Assembly: GCF_020400585.1 (NCBI RefSeq)
Contig: NZ_JAINVF010000003.1
Span: 124,001 to 188,000 of the forward strand
Length of the DNA stretch: 64,000 nucleotides
DNA from: Streptomyces sp. NK08204
GTDB lineage: Bacteria; Actinomycetota; Actinomycetes; Streptomycetales; Streptomycetaceae
Direction: 5' to 3'
In this document: one piece after another, positions 27,832 to 37,612 of the stretch
Position numbering within the stretch: position 1 is the first letter of the stretch
Layout: every line of letters begins with the position of its first letter
Program-made: the position numbers and the translations under genes
Notes under the pieces: model-generated
The model's input: only the letters and a program-made list of their open reading frames with translations
Database searches by the model: none
Told to the model about the DNA's origin: nothing

Positions 27832-28947
27832 TCAGCACAGCCCCGCGGGCTGCGAGGCCCGGCAGAAGTTGTTCGGGAAGGTGTTCCTGCTCTTGGCGGA
27901 CTCCTGGTTGACGAGGTCCGCCGGGGAGTTGTCCGCCAGCCAGTTGCCGGTGATCCGGTTCCGTTCGCTCGCGACACCCACCATGCTCTTGAACAGGACG
28001 ATGCCGCCCGACAGCGGGGACTTGCCGGAGTTCGCGATGACCAGGTTCCGCCGCACGAGCGTGTCGTCGACGCCGGTCAGGATGATGCCGGAGCCCTGCA
28101 GGAAGGGCATCCGCGCGGTCTTCGCGCAGTACTTGTTGTTGTGCTCGACGAGGTTGTCGCTGACGGTCACCATCCTGGTCTTCGGCTTGTTCTCGTCGCC
28201 GACGACGAACACGCCCGAGCAGTTGCCGGTCATGGCGTTGCGCGTGACGCTGAGGTTGCGCAGCCTGCGGACGGTGATACCGATGCGGTTGCCCTCCAGG
28301 TAGTTGCGGTCGACCACCGCGCCCCGGGTGTCCGTGGCGCCTTCCTCGGCCTTCACGTTGTTGGCGAGGAACAGGCCCGCGTCACCGTTGTTCCGGGCGA
28401 TGTTCTGCCGGAACACGCCGCGGGTGGAGTGTTCCTGGGCGATGCCCCACTGCCCGTTGTTGTCGGAGGTCACCCGCTTCACGGTCAGACGGTCGGTCCC
28501 CATGGACCACAGGCCGATCCTGGGGAAGCCCTTCAGGGTCAGGTCGGCGACGGTGACGTCCCGGAGGGCGGTGTCCTTCGCCCCGACCACGCAGATGCCG
28601 TTGCCGCCCTCCAGACAGCTCACGGAGGCCTTCTTCGCGGCGCTCGACGCCGGGGCCTTCTGGGCGTTCGCCGCCGCGGCCTTCTGGGCGTCCGTCGGCA
28701 TGATCACCGTACGGGGGCCCACGCCGCGCAGGGTCACTCCCGGCGTCTTCACCGTGACGCTCTCGTGGTAGGTGCCGCCCAGCACGATCACCGTGTCGCC
28801 GGGCCGGGCGGCGTTCACCGCCTTCTGGATCGACTCGCCGGGATGCACCACAAGGGTCCGGTGGGCGGCCGAGGCCGGGGTGGTGCCGAGGGCCGCGCTG
28901 AGCAGCGCCGTGGTGCATGCGAGGTACGTGATATGGCGTTTTGTCAC
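27832..28947 (-). CDS. Secreted right-handed parallel beta-helix protein
   Basis: This 371-residue exported protein has a signal peptide (about 1-28, ending TTPASAAHR). Regular beta-helix rungs follow: the pattern PGESIQKAVNAARPGDTVIVLGGTYHESVTV is the typical start of pectate-lyase-like folds. Later rungs carry repeated N-x-GI and NLVEHNN-type turns, and there are several cysteines. Such proteins bind or cleave polysaccharides; catalytic residues could not be assigned. The GTG start follows CGGAGT. It heads a two-gene unit with the O-methyltransferase. Confidence 0.85.
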   Translation of the reverse strand: MTKRHITYLACTTALLSAALGTTPASAAHRTLVVHPGESIQKAVNAARPGDTVIVLGGTYHESVTVKTPGVTLRGVGPRTVIMPTDAQKAAAANAQKAPASSAAKKASVSCLEGGNGICVVGAKDTALRDVTVADLTLKGFPRIGLWSMGTDRLTVKRVTSDNNGQWGIAQEHSTRGVFRQNIARNNGDAGLFLANNVKAEEGATDTRGAVVDRNYLEGNRIGITVRRLRNLSVTRNAMTGNCSGVFVVGDENKPKTRMVTVSDNLVEHNNKYCAKTARMPFLQGSGIILTGVDDTLVRRNLVIANSGKSPLSGGIVLFKSMVGVASERNRITGNWLADNSPADLVNQESAKSRNTFPNNFCRASQPAGLC

Positions 28948-29665
28948 ACTCCGAAGGCTAGGAGTGCATGAGCCGATGAGCAGCCGGATACTCCGTTCGG
29001 CGGCGTGTCATCCCGGCACCGGACCGGCATGCCGGGGGAACGGCGGCGCGGACTGCCGGCTTCGCGAGCTGTCGCGTGTCCCCGCCACCCTCGACCGAGG
29101 CGGGACCTGACGGGCGGCGGAGGCAGCGGTGACCGGTGCGAGGGAAGAGCCCGCCGGGCCGGACGGCCTGCGACGTGCTCCGTTCAGGCGCAGGAGTTTG
29201 CCCGCGTCGGCCGCCCTGGCGGCCACCGCGCCGCTGCCGAAGGAGTAGGGCGAGGGCACCGGCAGTCACCCGGCCGACGCCTTCCATGACGATCACCCGG
29301 CGCACGATCCCCCGGCGCACTACTGCGCCTTCGGCGAGATCTGCCACGGGCGGCGGCTGCGCGAGGCCGGTGCACCTGGCATTTCACCGGTCCGGCCGTG
29401 AGCCTTCCCCGACGCCCGCCCTATGGCCCATGGCCCGGCCGGCCGTCGGCCGCCGGTCCGGCGACTGCCGGACCGGTTCGACAGCACGTACCACGGCTGT
29501 GCTGGGCGCGCTCGACGCGGCTTGGGGCGCCGGCGGGGCGCGCCACGGGGCGCGGCGATTCACGCCATGCATGCACGGGAGGCTCCCGCCGTGGAGCTGA
29601 GGGAGACCGCGGTCCCGGATGTCCCGGGCACCTACGGCCTCCGGTTCCGCCGTCGCTGATCCGGG
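28948..29665. other. Gene-poor stretch at the right edge of the pigment island
   Basis: These 718 bp hold only overlapping frames with poor codon use. One plus-strand frame reads as a short basic, signal-like peptide ending LPKE at an in-frame TAG (29246-29248). It reads on through HYCAFGEICHGRRL to a second stop near 29398, which could be a decayed small gene. No mobile-element remnant or tRNA was recognised. Confidence 0.4.
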
Positions 29666-30355
29666 TCAGCGGCCCTTCGGCATCCGCATGCCCTTGGGCA
29701 GGGGGCCCTTCGGCAGCGGCATGTTGCTCATCAGGTCGCCCAGGGCGCGCAGCCGGTCGTTGGTGGCCGTCACCTGGGGGCCGGCCAGCACGCGCGGGAG
29801 CTTCAGCATGGTCGTGCGCAGCTTCTTCAGCTCGACCTGGCCCTCACCGTTGCCCACGATCAGGTCGTGCACCGGCACGTCCCCAACGATGCGGTTCATC
29901 TTCTTCTTCTCGGCGGCCAGCAGGCCCTTCACCCGGTTCGGGTTGCCCTCGGCGACCAGCACGATGCCGGCCTTGCCGACCGCCCGGTGCACCACGTCCT
30001 GGCTGCGGTTCATCGCCACCGCAGGGGTGGTCGTCCAGCCCCGGCCGATGTTGTCCAGCACGGCCGCGGCGGCGCCCGGCTGGCCCTCCATCTGGCCGAA
30101 GGCGGCCCGCTCGGCTCGGCGGCCGAACACGATCGCCGTCGCCAGCAGGGCGGCCAGCAGGCCGAAGATGCCCAGATAGACCGGATGGCCGATCAGAAAG
30201 CCGATCGCGAGGAAGACACCGAGCGTGCCGATGCCGACGGCCGCGAGTACAAGACCGATCATCTTGTCGGCCTTGCGGGTCATCTTGTACGTAAGGGCGA
30301 TCTGCTTCAGTCGCCCGGCATTCGCGGCGTCCGCCGCGGGTTCCTTCCTCGCCAT
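29666..30355 (-). CDS. DUF4191 integral membrane protein
   Basis: This 229-residue protein has two adjacent membrane segments (about 36-80: MIGLVLAAVGIGTLGVFLAIGFL and GIFGLLAALLATAIVFG). A cytosolic C-terminal domain carries the family motif RGWTTTPAVAMNRSQDVVHRAVGKAG, and the tail is Met/Pro/Lys-rich. DUF4191 genes accompany lipA and lipB in actinobacteria; the function is unknown. The ATG (MARKEPAADAA) was chosen over a longer frame with no sensible N-terminus. Confidence 0.9.
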   Translation of the reverse strand: MARKEPAADAANAGRLKQIALTYKMTRKADKMIGLVLAAVGIGTLGVFLAIGFLIGHPVYLGIFGLLAALLATAIVFGRRAERAAFGQMEGQPGAAAAVLDNIGRGWTTTPAVAMNRSQDVVHRAVGKAGIVLVAEGNPNRVKGLLAAEKKKMNRIVGDVPVHDLIVGNGEGQVELKKLRTTMLKLPRVLAGPQVTATNDRLRALGDLMSNMPLPKGPLPKGMRMPKGR

Positions 30356-30416
30356 GCCACGAAGTCTACGTGGCCCCGACAGTGACCGACGACGCCAGTG
30401 CCCGGTGCCGGAGGGA

Positions 30417-30614
30417 TCAGGAGCGGGTGGCGGCCTGATCCAGCACGCGCTGGGCCTCGACCCGGGCCTTGGCGCGGCGGCGGTCCTCCAGGACACAGGT
30501 CCAGGCGTTGCGACGGGCGGTGCGCTGGCCGCCGCGCATCAGCAGCGACTCGACGGCGCGCAGCGCGTCGGTGAAGGACGGGATGGCGGTGACGCGTACA
30601 TGCGCGGCCTGCAT
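30417..30614 (-). CDS. Small conserved Streptomyces protein
   Basis: This 65-residue basic protein (MQAAHVRVTAIPSFTDALRA, then RRNAWTCVLEDRRRAKARVE) lies between lipA and the DUF4191 gene, as in other Streptomyces from memory. A purine-rich GAGGGGGA lies upstream of the ATG. No domain is recognised. Codon use is normal for the genome, which supports it as a real gene. Confidence 0.65.
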   Translation of the reverse strand: MQAAHVRVTAIPSFTDALRAVESLLMRGGQRTARRNAWTCVLEDRRRAKARVEAQRVLDQAATRS

Positions 30615-30749
30615 GATCGAGGTTCCCCCTCGGCGAAGGTGTACGTCCTGTGATACCAGCGTCACTGTTGGGTGTTACCAGGGCGTGACCGACCGGTCAA
30701 ACGCGGATGAAGCCCCGGGGGGCGCGGTCTCGGGGGGCCCCGGAACGCC

Positions 30750-30799
30750 GACGCGGTCCTGACACGGCCCTCATCAGCGAGGACGGTCAGGACCGCGTC
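30750..30799. terminator. lipA terminator
   Basis: A perfect 14-bp stem (gacgcggtcctgac and its complement) with a 22-nt loop begins 24 bp past the lipA stop codon. Confidence 0.75.
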
Positions 30800-30823
30800 G
30801 GCTCGGCCACGGCAGGCCGGTGC

Positions 30824-31777
30824 TTACTTGTGCGCCACTTCACGCTGTTCGATCGCCATCCGGTACAGGCGCCCGGCCCGGTAGGAGGAGCGGACCAGCG
30901 GGCCCGACATCACACCGGAGAAACCGATCTGCTCGGCCTCCTCCTTCAGCTCCACGAACTCCTGCGGCTTGACCCAGCGCTCGACCGGGTGGTGACGCAG
31001 GGACGGGCGCAGGTACTGCGTGATGGTGATCAGCTCGCAGCCCGCGTCGTGCAGCTGCTTCAGCGCTTCGCTGACCTCCTCACGGGTCTCGCCCATGCCG
31101 AGGATCAGGTTGGACTTGGTGACCAGGCCGAAGTCGCGGGCCTCGGTGATGACCTTCAGCGAGCGCTCGTAGCGGAAGCCGGGGCGGATGCGCTTGAAGA
31201 TCCGCGGCACGGTCTCCACGTTGTGCGCGAAGACCTCGGGGCGCGCGGAGAAGACCTCCGCCAGCTGCTCGGGGACCGCGTTGAAGTCGGGCGCCAGCAG
31301 CTCGACCTTGGTACGGCCGCCCTCGCGCTGCGCCGTCTGCTGGTGGATCTGGCGCACGGTCTCGGCGTACAGCCAGGCACCGCCGTCCTCCAGGTCGTCG
31401 CGGGCGACGCCGGTGATGGTGGCGTAGTTCAGGTCCATCGTGACCACGGACTCGCCGACGCGGCGCGGCTCGTCGCGGTCGAGGGCCTCGGGCTTGCCGG
31501 TGTCGATCTGGCAGAAGTCACAGCGCCGGGTGCACTGGTCGCCGCCGATGAGGAAGGTCGCCTCGCGGTCCTCCCAGCACTCGTAGATGTTCGGACAGCC
31601 GGCCTCCTGGCACACCGTGTGCAGACCCTCGCCCTTCACGAGGTTCTGCATCTTCGTGTACTCGGGACCCATTTTCGCCCGGGTCTTGATCCACTCGGGC
31701 TTGCGCTCGATGGGGGTCTGGCTGTTGCGGACCTCCAGGCGCAGCATCTTGCGTCCGTCGGGTGCGACTGCGGACAC
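30824..31777 (-). CDS. lipA: Lipoyl synthase
   Basis: This 317-residue radical-SAM enzyme inserts two sulfurs into protein-bound octanoyl groups to make lipoyl cofactors. Two iron-sulfur cysteine sets are visible: the auxiliary cluster in [12 protein letters not shown] and the radical-SAM CxxxCxxC in CTRRCDFC, with the C-terminal RSSYRAG serine ligand motif. The GTG start follows AGGGAG. It acts with LipB, and its substrates include the E2 protein encoded at 42.9-44.7 kb. Confidence 0.97.
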   Translation of the reverse strand: MSAVAPDGRKMLRLEVRNSQTPIERKPEWIKTRAKMGPEYTKMQNLVKGEGLHTVCQEAGCPNIYECWEDREATFLIGGDQCTRRCDFCQIDTGKPEALDRDEPRRVGESVVTMDLNYATITGVARDDLEDGGAWLYAETVRQIHQQTAQREGGRTKVELLAPDFNAVPEQLAEVFSARPEVFAHNVETVPRIFKRIRPGFRYERSLKVITEARDFGLVTKSNLILGMGETREEVSEALKQLHDAGCELITITQYLRPSLRHHPVERWVKPQEFVELKEEAEQIGFSGVMSGPLVRSSYRAGRLYRMAIEQREVAHK

Positions 31778-31885
31778 GACCGGCTCCCTGTAGCTTCGAT
31801 TCTTCGGCGTACACCAGGGTACGCCCGTGTTAACTGAGCCCTACGGCAGAGGCCAACCCTGTAGCCGCAGGCCACATTCCCCCGG

Positions 31886-32683
31886 TCAGGCGGACGCCTT
31901 CTCGATCGCCCGCGGCTTGAGGTCGGCGTTCTCCAGGATGTCCCTGAGATGCCGCTCGGCCACCGGCAGGACCTCCTCGATCGTGATGTCCCGGCCCAGC
32001 TCGTTGGCGAGGGAGGTCACGCCCGCGTCGCGGATGCCGCACGGGATGATCCGGTCGAACCAGGCGTTGTCCGGGTTCACGTTCAGGGCGAAGCCGTGCA
32101 TGGTGACGCCCTTGGCGACCCGGATGCCGATCGCGGCGATCTTGCGGTCCTCGCGCCGCTGGCCCGCGTTGGAGGGGGCGTACTCGGGGCCGTTGAGGCG
32201 GGGGTCGAACTCGTCGTCGGTCAGACGCGGGTCGAAGTCGAGGGAGAGCCCCCCGAGCCCGGGGCGCTGCTCGACCGGGTCGCCGAGCACCCAGACACCG
32301 CTGCGGCCCTCGACCCGGGTGGTCGCGAGGCCGAACTCGGCGCAGGTGCGGATCAGCGCCTCCTCCAGGCGCCGCACGTGCGCGACCACGTCCACCGGGC
32401 GGGGCAGCTTCTGGATGGGGTAGCCCACCAGCTGGCCGGGGCCGTGCCAGGTGATCTTGCCGCCGCGGTCCACGTCGACGACCGGGGTGCCGTCCAGCGG
32501 GCGCTCGTTGTCCGCGGTGCGCCGGCCGGCCGTGTAGACCGGGGGGTGCTCCAGGAGCAGCACGGTGTCGGGGGCCTCGTCGGCGAACCGGGCAGCGTGC
32601 ACCCGGCGCTGCTCGTCCCACGCCTCCTGGTACTCCACGGCATCCGCGCCGAACCCCATGCGGACGAACCGCAACTCACTCAC
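31886..32683 (-). CDS. lipB: Octanoyl transferase
   Basis: This 265-residue enzyme moves octanoyl from acyl carrier protein to apo-lipoyl domains. Motifs include [29 protein letters not shown], the lysine in [15 protein letters not shown] and the catalytic cysteine in [13 protein letters not shown]. The GTG start ([10 protein letters not shown]) follows GGGAGG; longer frames are unsupported. It lies 108 bp upstream of lipA on the same strand. Confidence 0.97.
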   Translation of the reverse strand: MSELRFVRMGFGADAVEYQEAWDEQRRVHAARFADEAPDTVLLLEHPPVYTAGRRTADNERPLDGTPVVDVDRGGKITWHGPGQLVGYPIQKLPRPVDVVAHVRRLEEALIRTCAEFGLATTRVEGRSGVWVLGDPVEQRPGLGGLSLDFDPRLTDDEFDPRLNGPEYAPSNAGQRREDRKIAAIGIRVAKGVTMHGFALNVNPDNAWFDRIIPCGIRDAGVTSLANELGRDITIEEVLPVAERHLRDILENADLKPRAIEKASA

Positions 32684-32930
32684 GGCAAGCGCCTCCCTCA
32701 GTTTCCCGGCGACGGGCGTGTCAGGCACGTAACGCGCCCACGCCACTGTACGTCCGGTCGGCGTACGTCAGCCCTGCAGGCAATCCTCACACGATCGGAT
32801 GAATGCACGTCGAAGTGTGCGAGCCCCTGCTCACTCTCCGCTACATTCGCGCCGTTCGTGAGGCCAAAAGGGCTGCTCGCAGGCAATCCCGGCACCTCAG
32901 AGGCCTGGAAGGCAGGAGACCGCACCGCAG

Positions 32931-34397
32931 ATGACGGACCGACCCGCGCAGCGCACCCCCAACCGCCAGCTCGCCGCGCTCATCGCAGAGGCGGGGTTCT
33001 CCAACGCGGGTCTGGCCCGTCGCGTCGACCAGCTCGGCCTGGAACACGGGCTGGACCTCAGATACGACAAGACCTCGGTCACCCGGTGGCTGCGCGGCCA
33101 GCAGCCCCGCGGTACGACGCCCGCGCTCATCGCCGAGGTGTTCACGCGCCGGCTCGGGCGCCGGCTCACCGCCCAGGATCTCGGTCTGGACGCCTGTGCG
33201 CCGGTGTACGCCGGGCTGGAGTTCGCGGCCACCCCCGAGGAGGCCGTCGACATCGTCAGCGGGCTGTGGCGCAAGGACTCCGGCAGCCACACCGAGCTGC
33301 GCAAGATCGCCTTCACCCCGGCGGGGCTCGTGGTGCCCAGCCGGGACTGGCTGATCGGCCGGCCCGACGACAAGGTGGTGCGCGACCCGGCGCCCCGGGT
33401 GCCCGCCCAGGGCCGCACCGGCAGCACCCCGGGCCGGTCGCAGGCCGCTCCGTTCCCGCCCCGGCCGCGCCCGCACGCCGAGCGGGCCCCTGGCAACCGG
33501 GTCACCGGCGGTGACATCGCGGCGCTGCGCTCGGTCGCCGGACTGTTCCGCACCCTCGACGACCAGTTCGGCGGCGGCCACGCCCGCCAGGCCCTCGTGC
33601 GCTACCTGGAGTACGAGTGCGAGCCGATGCTGCGCGGCAGCTACGACGAGCAGACCGGCCGCCGCCTGTTCGCCGCCGCGGCCGACCTCACCCGGCTCGC
33701 GGGCTGGACGTCGTACGACATCGCCGCGCACGGGCTCGCCCAGCGTTACTTCGTCCAGGCCCTGCGGCTCGCCCAGGCGGCCGGCGACCGGGCGTACGGC
33801 TCCTACGTCCTGGTCACCATGAGCCGGCAAGCCGTCTATCTGGGGCACGGCAGGGAGGCGGTGCAGCTCGCGCGGGTCGCCCAGCAGGGGGTCGGCACGG
33901 GAGTGCCGCCGGTCGTGCAGGCGCTGCTGCACGCCTCCGAGGCGCGGGCGCACGGGCTGCTCGGGGAGGTGCGGGCGTGCACCGGGGCGCTGGTGCGGGC
34001 CGAGCGCGCCCTGGAGGCGGCCCGGCCCGGGGACGAGGTGCCGTACTGGGCGGCGTTCTTCGACGAGGCGCAGCTGGCCGACGAGTTGGGCCACTGCCAC
34101 CGCGACCTCCAGCAGTTCCGCGCAGCCGCCCAGCACGCCGAACGCTCCCTCCAGCTGCGCGCCCCGGCCTACGCCCGCAGCCGCCTCTTCTGCCGGGTCG
34201 TCCTCGCCACCGCCCGCCTCGGCCTGGGCGAACTGGACCAGGCCTGCGCGCTGGCCGCCGACGCGGCAGGCCAGGCGGCGCAGATGCGCAGCGCTCGCGC
34301 GAGTGAGTACGTGAGGGACTTCGAGCGCCGCCTGGAGCCGTACAAGGACGCGGCGCCGGTGAAGGGGTACCGGGAGAAGGTGGCGGCGCTGCGCTGA
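32931..34397 (+). CDS. NsdA-like regulator with N-terminal HTH and TPR-like region
   Basis: This 488-residue protein has an N-terminal helix-turn-helix (about 12-90, including LIAEAGFSNAGLARRVDQLG and SVTRWLRGQQPRGTTPALIAEVF). A Pro-rich linker (about 155-190) and a helical TPR-like C-terminal half (about 200-480) follow. This architecture matches Streptomyces regulators of the NsdA/NsdB type, which restrain development and antibiotic production. Assignment to that group is from layout only. It is divergent from lipB across 247 bp that presumably hold both promoters. Confidence 0.8.
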   Translation: MTDRPAQRTPNRQLAALIAEAGFSNAGLARRVDQLGLEHGLDLRYDKTSVTRWLRGQQPRGTTPALIAEVFTRRLGRRLTAQDLGLDACAPVYAGLEFAATPEEAVDIVSGLWRKDSGSHTELRKIAFTPAGLVVPSRDWLIGRPDDKVVRDPAPRVPAQGRTGSTPGRSQAAPFPPRPRPHAERAPGNRVTGGDIAALRSVAGLFRTLDDQFGGGHARQALVRYLEYECEPMLRGSYDEQTGRRLFAAAADLTRLAGWTSYDIAAHGLAQRYFVQALRLAQAAGDRAYGSYVLVTMSRQAVYLGHGREAVQLARVAQQGVGTGVPPVVQALLHASEARAHGLLGEVRACTGALVRAERALEAARPGDEVPYWAAFFDEAQLADELGHCHRDLQQFRAAAQHAERSLQLRAPAYARSRLFCRVVLATARLGLGELDQACALAADAAGQAAQMRSARASEYVRDFERRLEPYKDAAPVKGYREKVAALR

Positions 34398-34411
34398 GCG
34401 GGGAAGGTGGC

Positions 34412-35776
34412 TCACGCCGCCCGTGGCAGTGTCGCCGCCGGGTCCGCGCAGTGCAGCGAGCCCGCCGCCCCCAGGTCCGTCAGGATCGCCGAGACGGCCC
34501 GGTGGGCCGAGTGCAGGGCACCCTGGAGCGTGCTGGTGTCGCGGTGGTCGCCGCAGACGTACAGGCCGGCCAGCAGGCGGACCGGGCGGCGCAGGTCGTG
34601 CGGGGGACGCATCGCCGGTACCGCCTCCGGCGTGTGATGCACCGCCAGCGTCTCCCAGCGGCGCGTCGACATGCCGTACAGCCGGGACAGGTGCATGCGG
34701 ACGGCGGTGTCGATCTCGTCGGGCGGCGGTCCCAGCACGGTGGAGGAGATCAGCACCCGGCCGGCGGGCGCCCGGCTCGGGTCCACGTTGCTCAGCACCG
34801 CGGTGTGCGCGACCGGCCCGCCGCGTTCCGCGTCCAGCAGCAGCGAGGTGCCCGTCGAGAAGGCCGCCGCCGGCTCGTCCGTGGTGTGGTGGACCACCGT
34901 CACGGAGTGGAAGTCCGGCACCCGCAGGCCCGGCAGCAGCTCGGCCGCCGCGCGCGCGTCGGTCGCCAGCAGTACCGCCCGGCAGCGGATCTCCCCGTGC
35001 TCGGCGGTGGTCACCGATGTGGTGGACACGGAGGTGACCCGCACCCCGGTGTGCACGGTGCCCGGCGGCAGCGCGCGGGCCAGCAGCTCCGGCAACGCCT
35101 CGGCGCCGCCCTCCGGCACGCTCAGCCGCCCGCCCGCGAAGGCCCGCAGCGCGAGGTCGGCGCACCTGCTGGACGTGGTCAGCTCACGGTCGCACAGCAG
35201 GGCGGCGAGCAGCGGGCGCAGGAAGCCGTCGACCGTGCGGGCGGGTACCCCACGGGCCGCCAGAGCCTGCGCGGCGGGCAGTTCGGGGCGGGCCAGCAGG
35301 CGTTCCACGGGCGTGCCGGCGATCCGCCCCAGCGCGGCGCCGAGCCGGGCCTGGTCGACCGCGCCGCCCAGCGGAGCCCCGGCGCGGCCGGCCGGGGCCG
35401 TCGTACCCCTGGGGGCGCTCGCCAGGGCGCGCACCACATGCAGTGCGCCTCTTGCGCTCCCTCCGCCCGCCGGTGCGCCCGCACGCTGCCGGTGCCCGTC
35501 GTGGTGCAGCAGGACCCCGGGAGCGAAGCGGCGCAGCACCAGGCGGCCGAGGCCCGGGGTGCGGCGGAGTTCCGGATACGACATAGACAGCAGCTGTCCG
35601 AGGCGGTCGAGCCGGAAGCCGTCGACCTTCTCGGTCGACATGCGACCACCCGGGCAGGAGGCGGCCTCCAGGACCGCGGTCGTGACTCCTGCGCTGGTCA
35701 GCCGATGAGCCGCCGAGAGTCCGGCGACGCCGGCTCCCACGATGACGACGTCCACCTGGTACGCGGGCTCAAGCAC
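34412..35776 (-). CDS. FAD-dependent amine-oxidase/desaturase-like oxidoreductase
   Basis: This 454-residue protein has an N-terminal Rossmann motif VDVVIVGAGVAGLSAAHRLTSAG and the following CPGGRMSTEKVDGFRLDRLGQLL. The C-terminal FAD motif is LYVCGDHRDTSTLQGALHSAHRA. These are typical of the phytoene-desaturase/protoporphyrinogen-oxidase group. The substrate is unknown; no carotenoid genes are adjacent. The GTG start follows CAGGAGGG. It converges with the NsdA-like gene, only 14 bp apart. Confidence 0.88.
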   Translation of the reverse strand: MLEPAYQVDVVIVGAGVAGLSAAHRLTSAGVTTAVLEAASCPGGRMSTEKVDGFRLDRLGQLLSMSYPELRRTPGLGRLVLRRFAPGVLLHHDGHRQRAGAPAGGGSARGALHVVRALASAPRGTTAPAGRAGAPLGGAVDQARLGAALGRIAGTPVERLLARPELPAAQALAARGVPARTVDGFLRPLLAALLCDRELTTSSRCADLALRAFAGGRLSVPEGGAEALPELLARALPPGTVHTGVRVTSVSTTSVTTAEHGEIRCRAVLLATDARAAAELLPGLRVPDFHSVTVVHHTTDEPAAAFSTGTSLLLDAERGGPVAHTAVLSNVDPSRAPAGRVLISSTVLGPPPDEIDTAVRMHLSRLYGMSTRRWETLAVHHTPEAVPAMRPPHDLRRPVRLLAGLYVCGDHRDTSTLQGALHSAHRAVSAILTDLGAAGSLHCADPAATLPRAA

Positions 35777-35975
35777 GAGGCCCTCCTGTGGTTGCGCTGG
35801 CCGGTGGAGACGTCATGCCCCCAACTGGCTCCAGCGATACTCGAGTTCGCGTCGAGGTTAGGTCTGCTGCCGGTCATAATCAGTCGCGCATCAACAGGGC
35901 ACGGTCGCACGCCGGTCGCACGCGGTCACACACTCACCCCGCGGCACAGCCCGGCACAACGTGGCGCAACCGGGC

Positions 35976-36872
35976 TCAACCCGCGGCGCGAATCGCGTCG
36001 TCGATCCCCGGAAACGCGAACTCGAATCCCGACTCCAGCAGCCGCCTGGGCAGCACCCGCTGACTGCCCAGCACATCCGCCGCCATCTCGCCCAGCACCG
36101 CGCGCAGCACCGGCGCCGGCACCGCGAACGGCGTCGGCCGGTGCAGCACCCGCCCCATCGCCTCGGTGATCTGCCGGTTCGTCAGCGGCTGCGGCGCGGT
36201 CAGGTTGAACGGTCCGGACAGGCTCTCGGAGTCGATCAGGAAACGGATCGCGGCGACCTCGTCGTGCAGCGCGATGTACGACCAGTACTGCCGCCCGTCA
36301 CCCAACCGCCCCCCGAGCCCCGCGCTGAACAGCGGGAACAGCCGCCCCCAGGCCCCACCCCCGCGAGCCACCACCAGACCCGTGCGCGCGAACACCGTCC
36401 GCACACCGGCCTCCCGCGCGGGTGCCGCAGCCGCCTCCCACTCCACGCACAGCGAGGGCAGGAATCCGTCGCCCGCGGGCGCGTCCTCGTCCACGGCCCG
36501 GTCCCCGGTGTCACCGTAGAAACCGATCGCGCTGCCGCTCACGAAGACCCGCGGCCGCTCGCGCAGCGCGGCCAGCGCCTCGGCCAACGCCGCCGTGCCC
36601 AGCACCCGGCTGTCCCGGATCCGCCGCTTGTACTCCGCCGTCCAGCGCCGGTCGCCCACCCCGGCCCCGGCCAGGTTGACCACCACGTCGCACCCGGCCA
36701 GCCCGGCCGCGTCCACGTACCGGCCCTCCGGGTCCCAGCGGACCTCGTCCCCGCCCCGGGGCGCACGGCGGACCAGACGCACCACCTCGTGCCCGTCCGC
36801 GGTCAGGGACCGCACCAGCGCGCTGCCGACCAGGCCGGACGCCCCGGCAACCGCGATTCTCGAAAGTGGCAT
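35976..36872 (-). CDS. TIGR01777-family epimerase (SulA/YfcH-like)
   Basis: This 298-residue protein shows IAVAGASGLVGSALVRSLTADG at the N-terminus, VVNLAGAGVGDRRW, the VSGSAIGFYGDTGDR segment carrying the family tyrosine, and a C-terminal DUF1731-like part (LGEMAADVLGSQRVLPRRL). These are diagnostic of the TIGR01777 NAD-dependent epimerase family, whose substrate is not established. The ATG was chosen because it starts directly before the Rossmann strand. It is divergent from the acetyltransferase gene over about 80 bp. Confidence 0.93.
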   Translation of the reverse strand: MPLSRIAVAGASGLVGSALVRSLTADGHEVVRLVRRAPRGGDEVRWDPEGRYVDAAGLAGCDVVVNLAGAGVGDRRWTAEYKRRIRDSRVLGTAALAEALAALRERPRVFVSGSAIGFYGDTGDRAVDEDAPAGDGFLPSLCVEWEAAAAPAREAGVRTVFARTGLVVARGGGAWGRLFPLFSAGLGGRLGDGRQYWSYIALHDEVAAIRFLIDSESLSGPFNLTAPQPLTNRQITEAMGRVLHRPTPFAVPAPVLRAVLGEMAADVLGSQRVLPRRLLESGFEFAFPGIDDAIRAAG

Positions 36873-36951
36873 GACGTCAGCATGCCGCCCCCACGGCCGG
36901 ATCGGCGTAAATCCCGTCGAGTGTCCTGAACGGCGTCGTAGGGTGATCGAT

Positions 36952-37443
36952 ATGTCCGAGCAGCCATCCATACGCCTCGCCGTGTCCGACGACGACGAGG
37001 AACTGTCCGCTCTCGACCGGGCCGCCTGGTCCACCCTGCACGCGGTGGCGCCCGAGCCGCAGCCGTCGTACGACCCGTTCTTCGACGAACGCCACCCCCC
37101 GGGCGAGTTTCTGGTCGCCGAACTCGACGGACGCATCGCCGGCTACATCCGCCTCGCCCGCCCGACCCCGCTCGCCTCGAACGCGCACGTCCTGGCGATC
37201 CAGGGGTTCGCCGTCGCCGAGAAGGCACGCGGGCGGGGCCTCGGGCGCGCACTGATCCGGGCCGCGGCGGACGAGGCACGCAGGCGTGGCGCCCGCCGCC
37301 TCACCCTGCGCGTGCTCGGGCACAACACCCCGGCGCGACGGCTGTACGAGGCCGAGGGGTTCGCGGTGGAAGGGGTGCTGCCGGGCGAGTTCTTCCTCGA
37401 CGGCGTCTACGTGGACGACGTGCTCATGGGCCGCACCCTGTGA
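36952..37443 (+). CDS. GNAT family N-acetyltransferase
   Basis: This 163-residue protein has the acetyl-CoA binding motif in IQGFAVAEKARGRGLGRALIRAAADEARRRG and the later GNAT strand-helix LRVLGHNTPARRLYEAEGF. The substrate is unknown. The gene is followed after 169 bp by the amidase gene on the same strand. Confidence 0.93.
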   Translation: MSEQPSIRLAVSDDDEELSALDRAAWSTLHAVAPEPQPSYDPFFDERHPPGEFLVAELDGRIAGYIRLARPTPLASNAHVLAIQGFAVAEKARGRGLGRALIRAAADEARRRGARRLTLRVLGHNTPARRLYEAEGFAVEGVLPGEFFLDGVYVDDVLMGRTL

Positions 37444-37612
37444 TCTCGGGCATCGCCTGGCGCACCGCGCACGCTCGCGGTCGCCGGCACCGGGTTCCGG
37501 TGACCCGTGCGGCGGGCGGGCACCACCGGAAACGTCCCTGACCCGTGCGACGGTTCCACCGGGTGGCACAGCACATATCGCGGGCACGGCCGGCCGGCCC
37601 GACAGTGGGATC

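Noticed and set aside
28958..29347. A minus-strand frame of 129 codons in the gap after the beta-helix gene
   Set aside because: Codon use and composition are poor and no domain or good ribosome binding site is seen.
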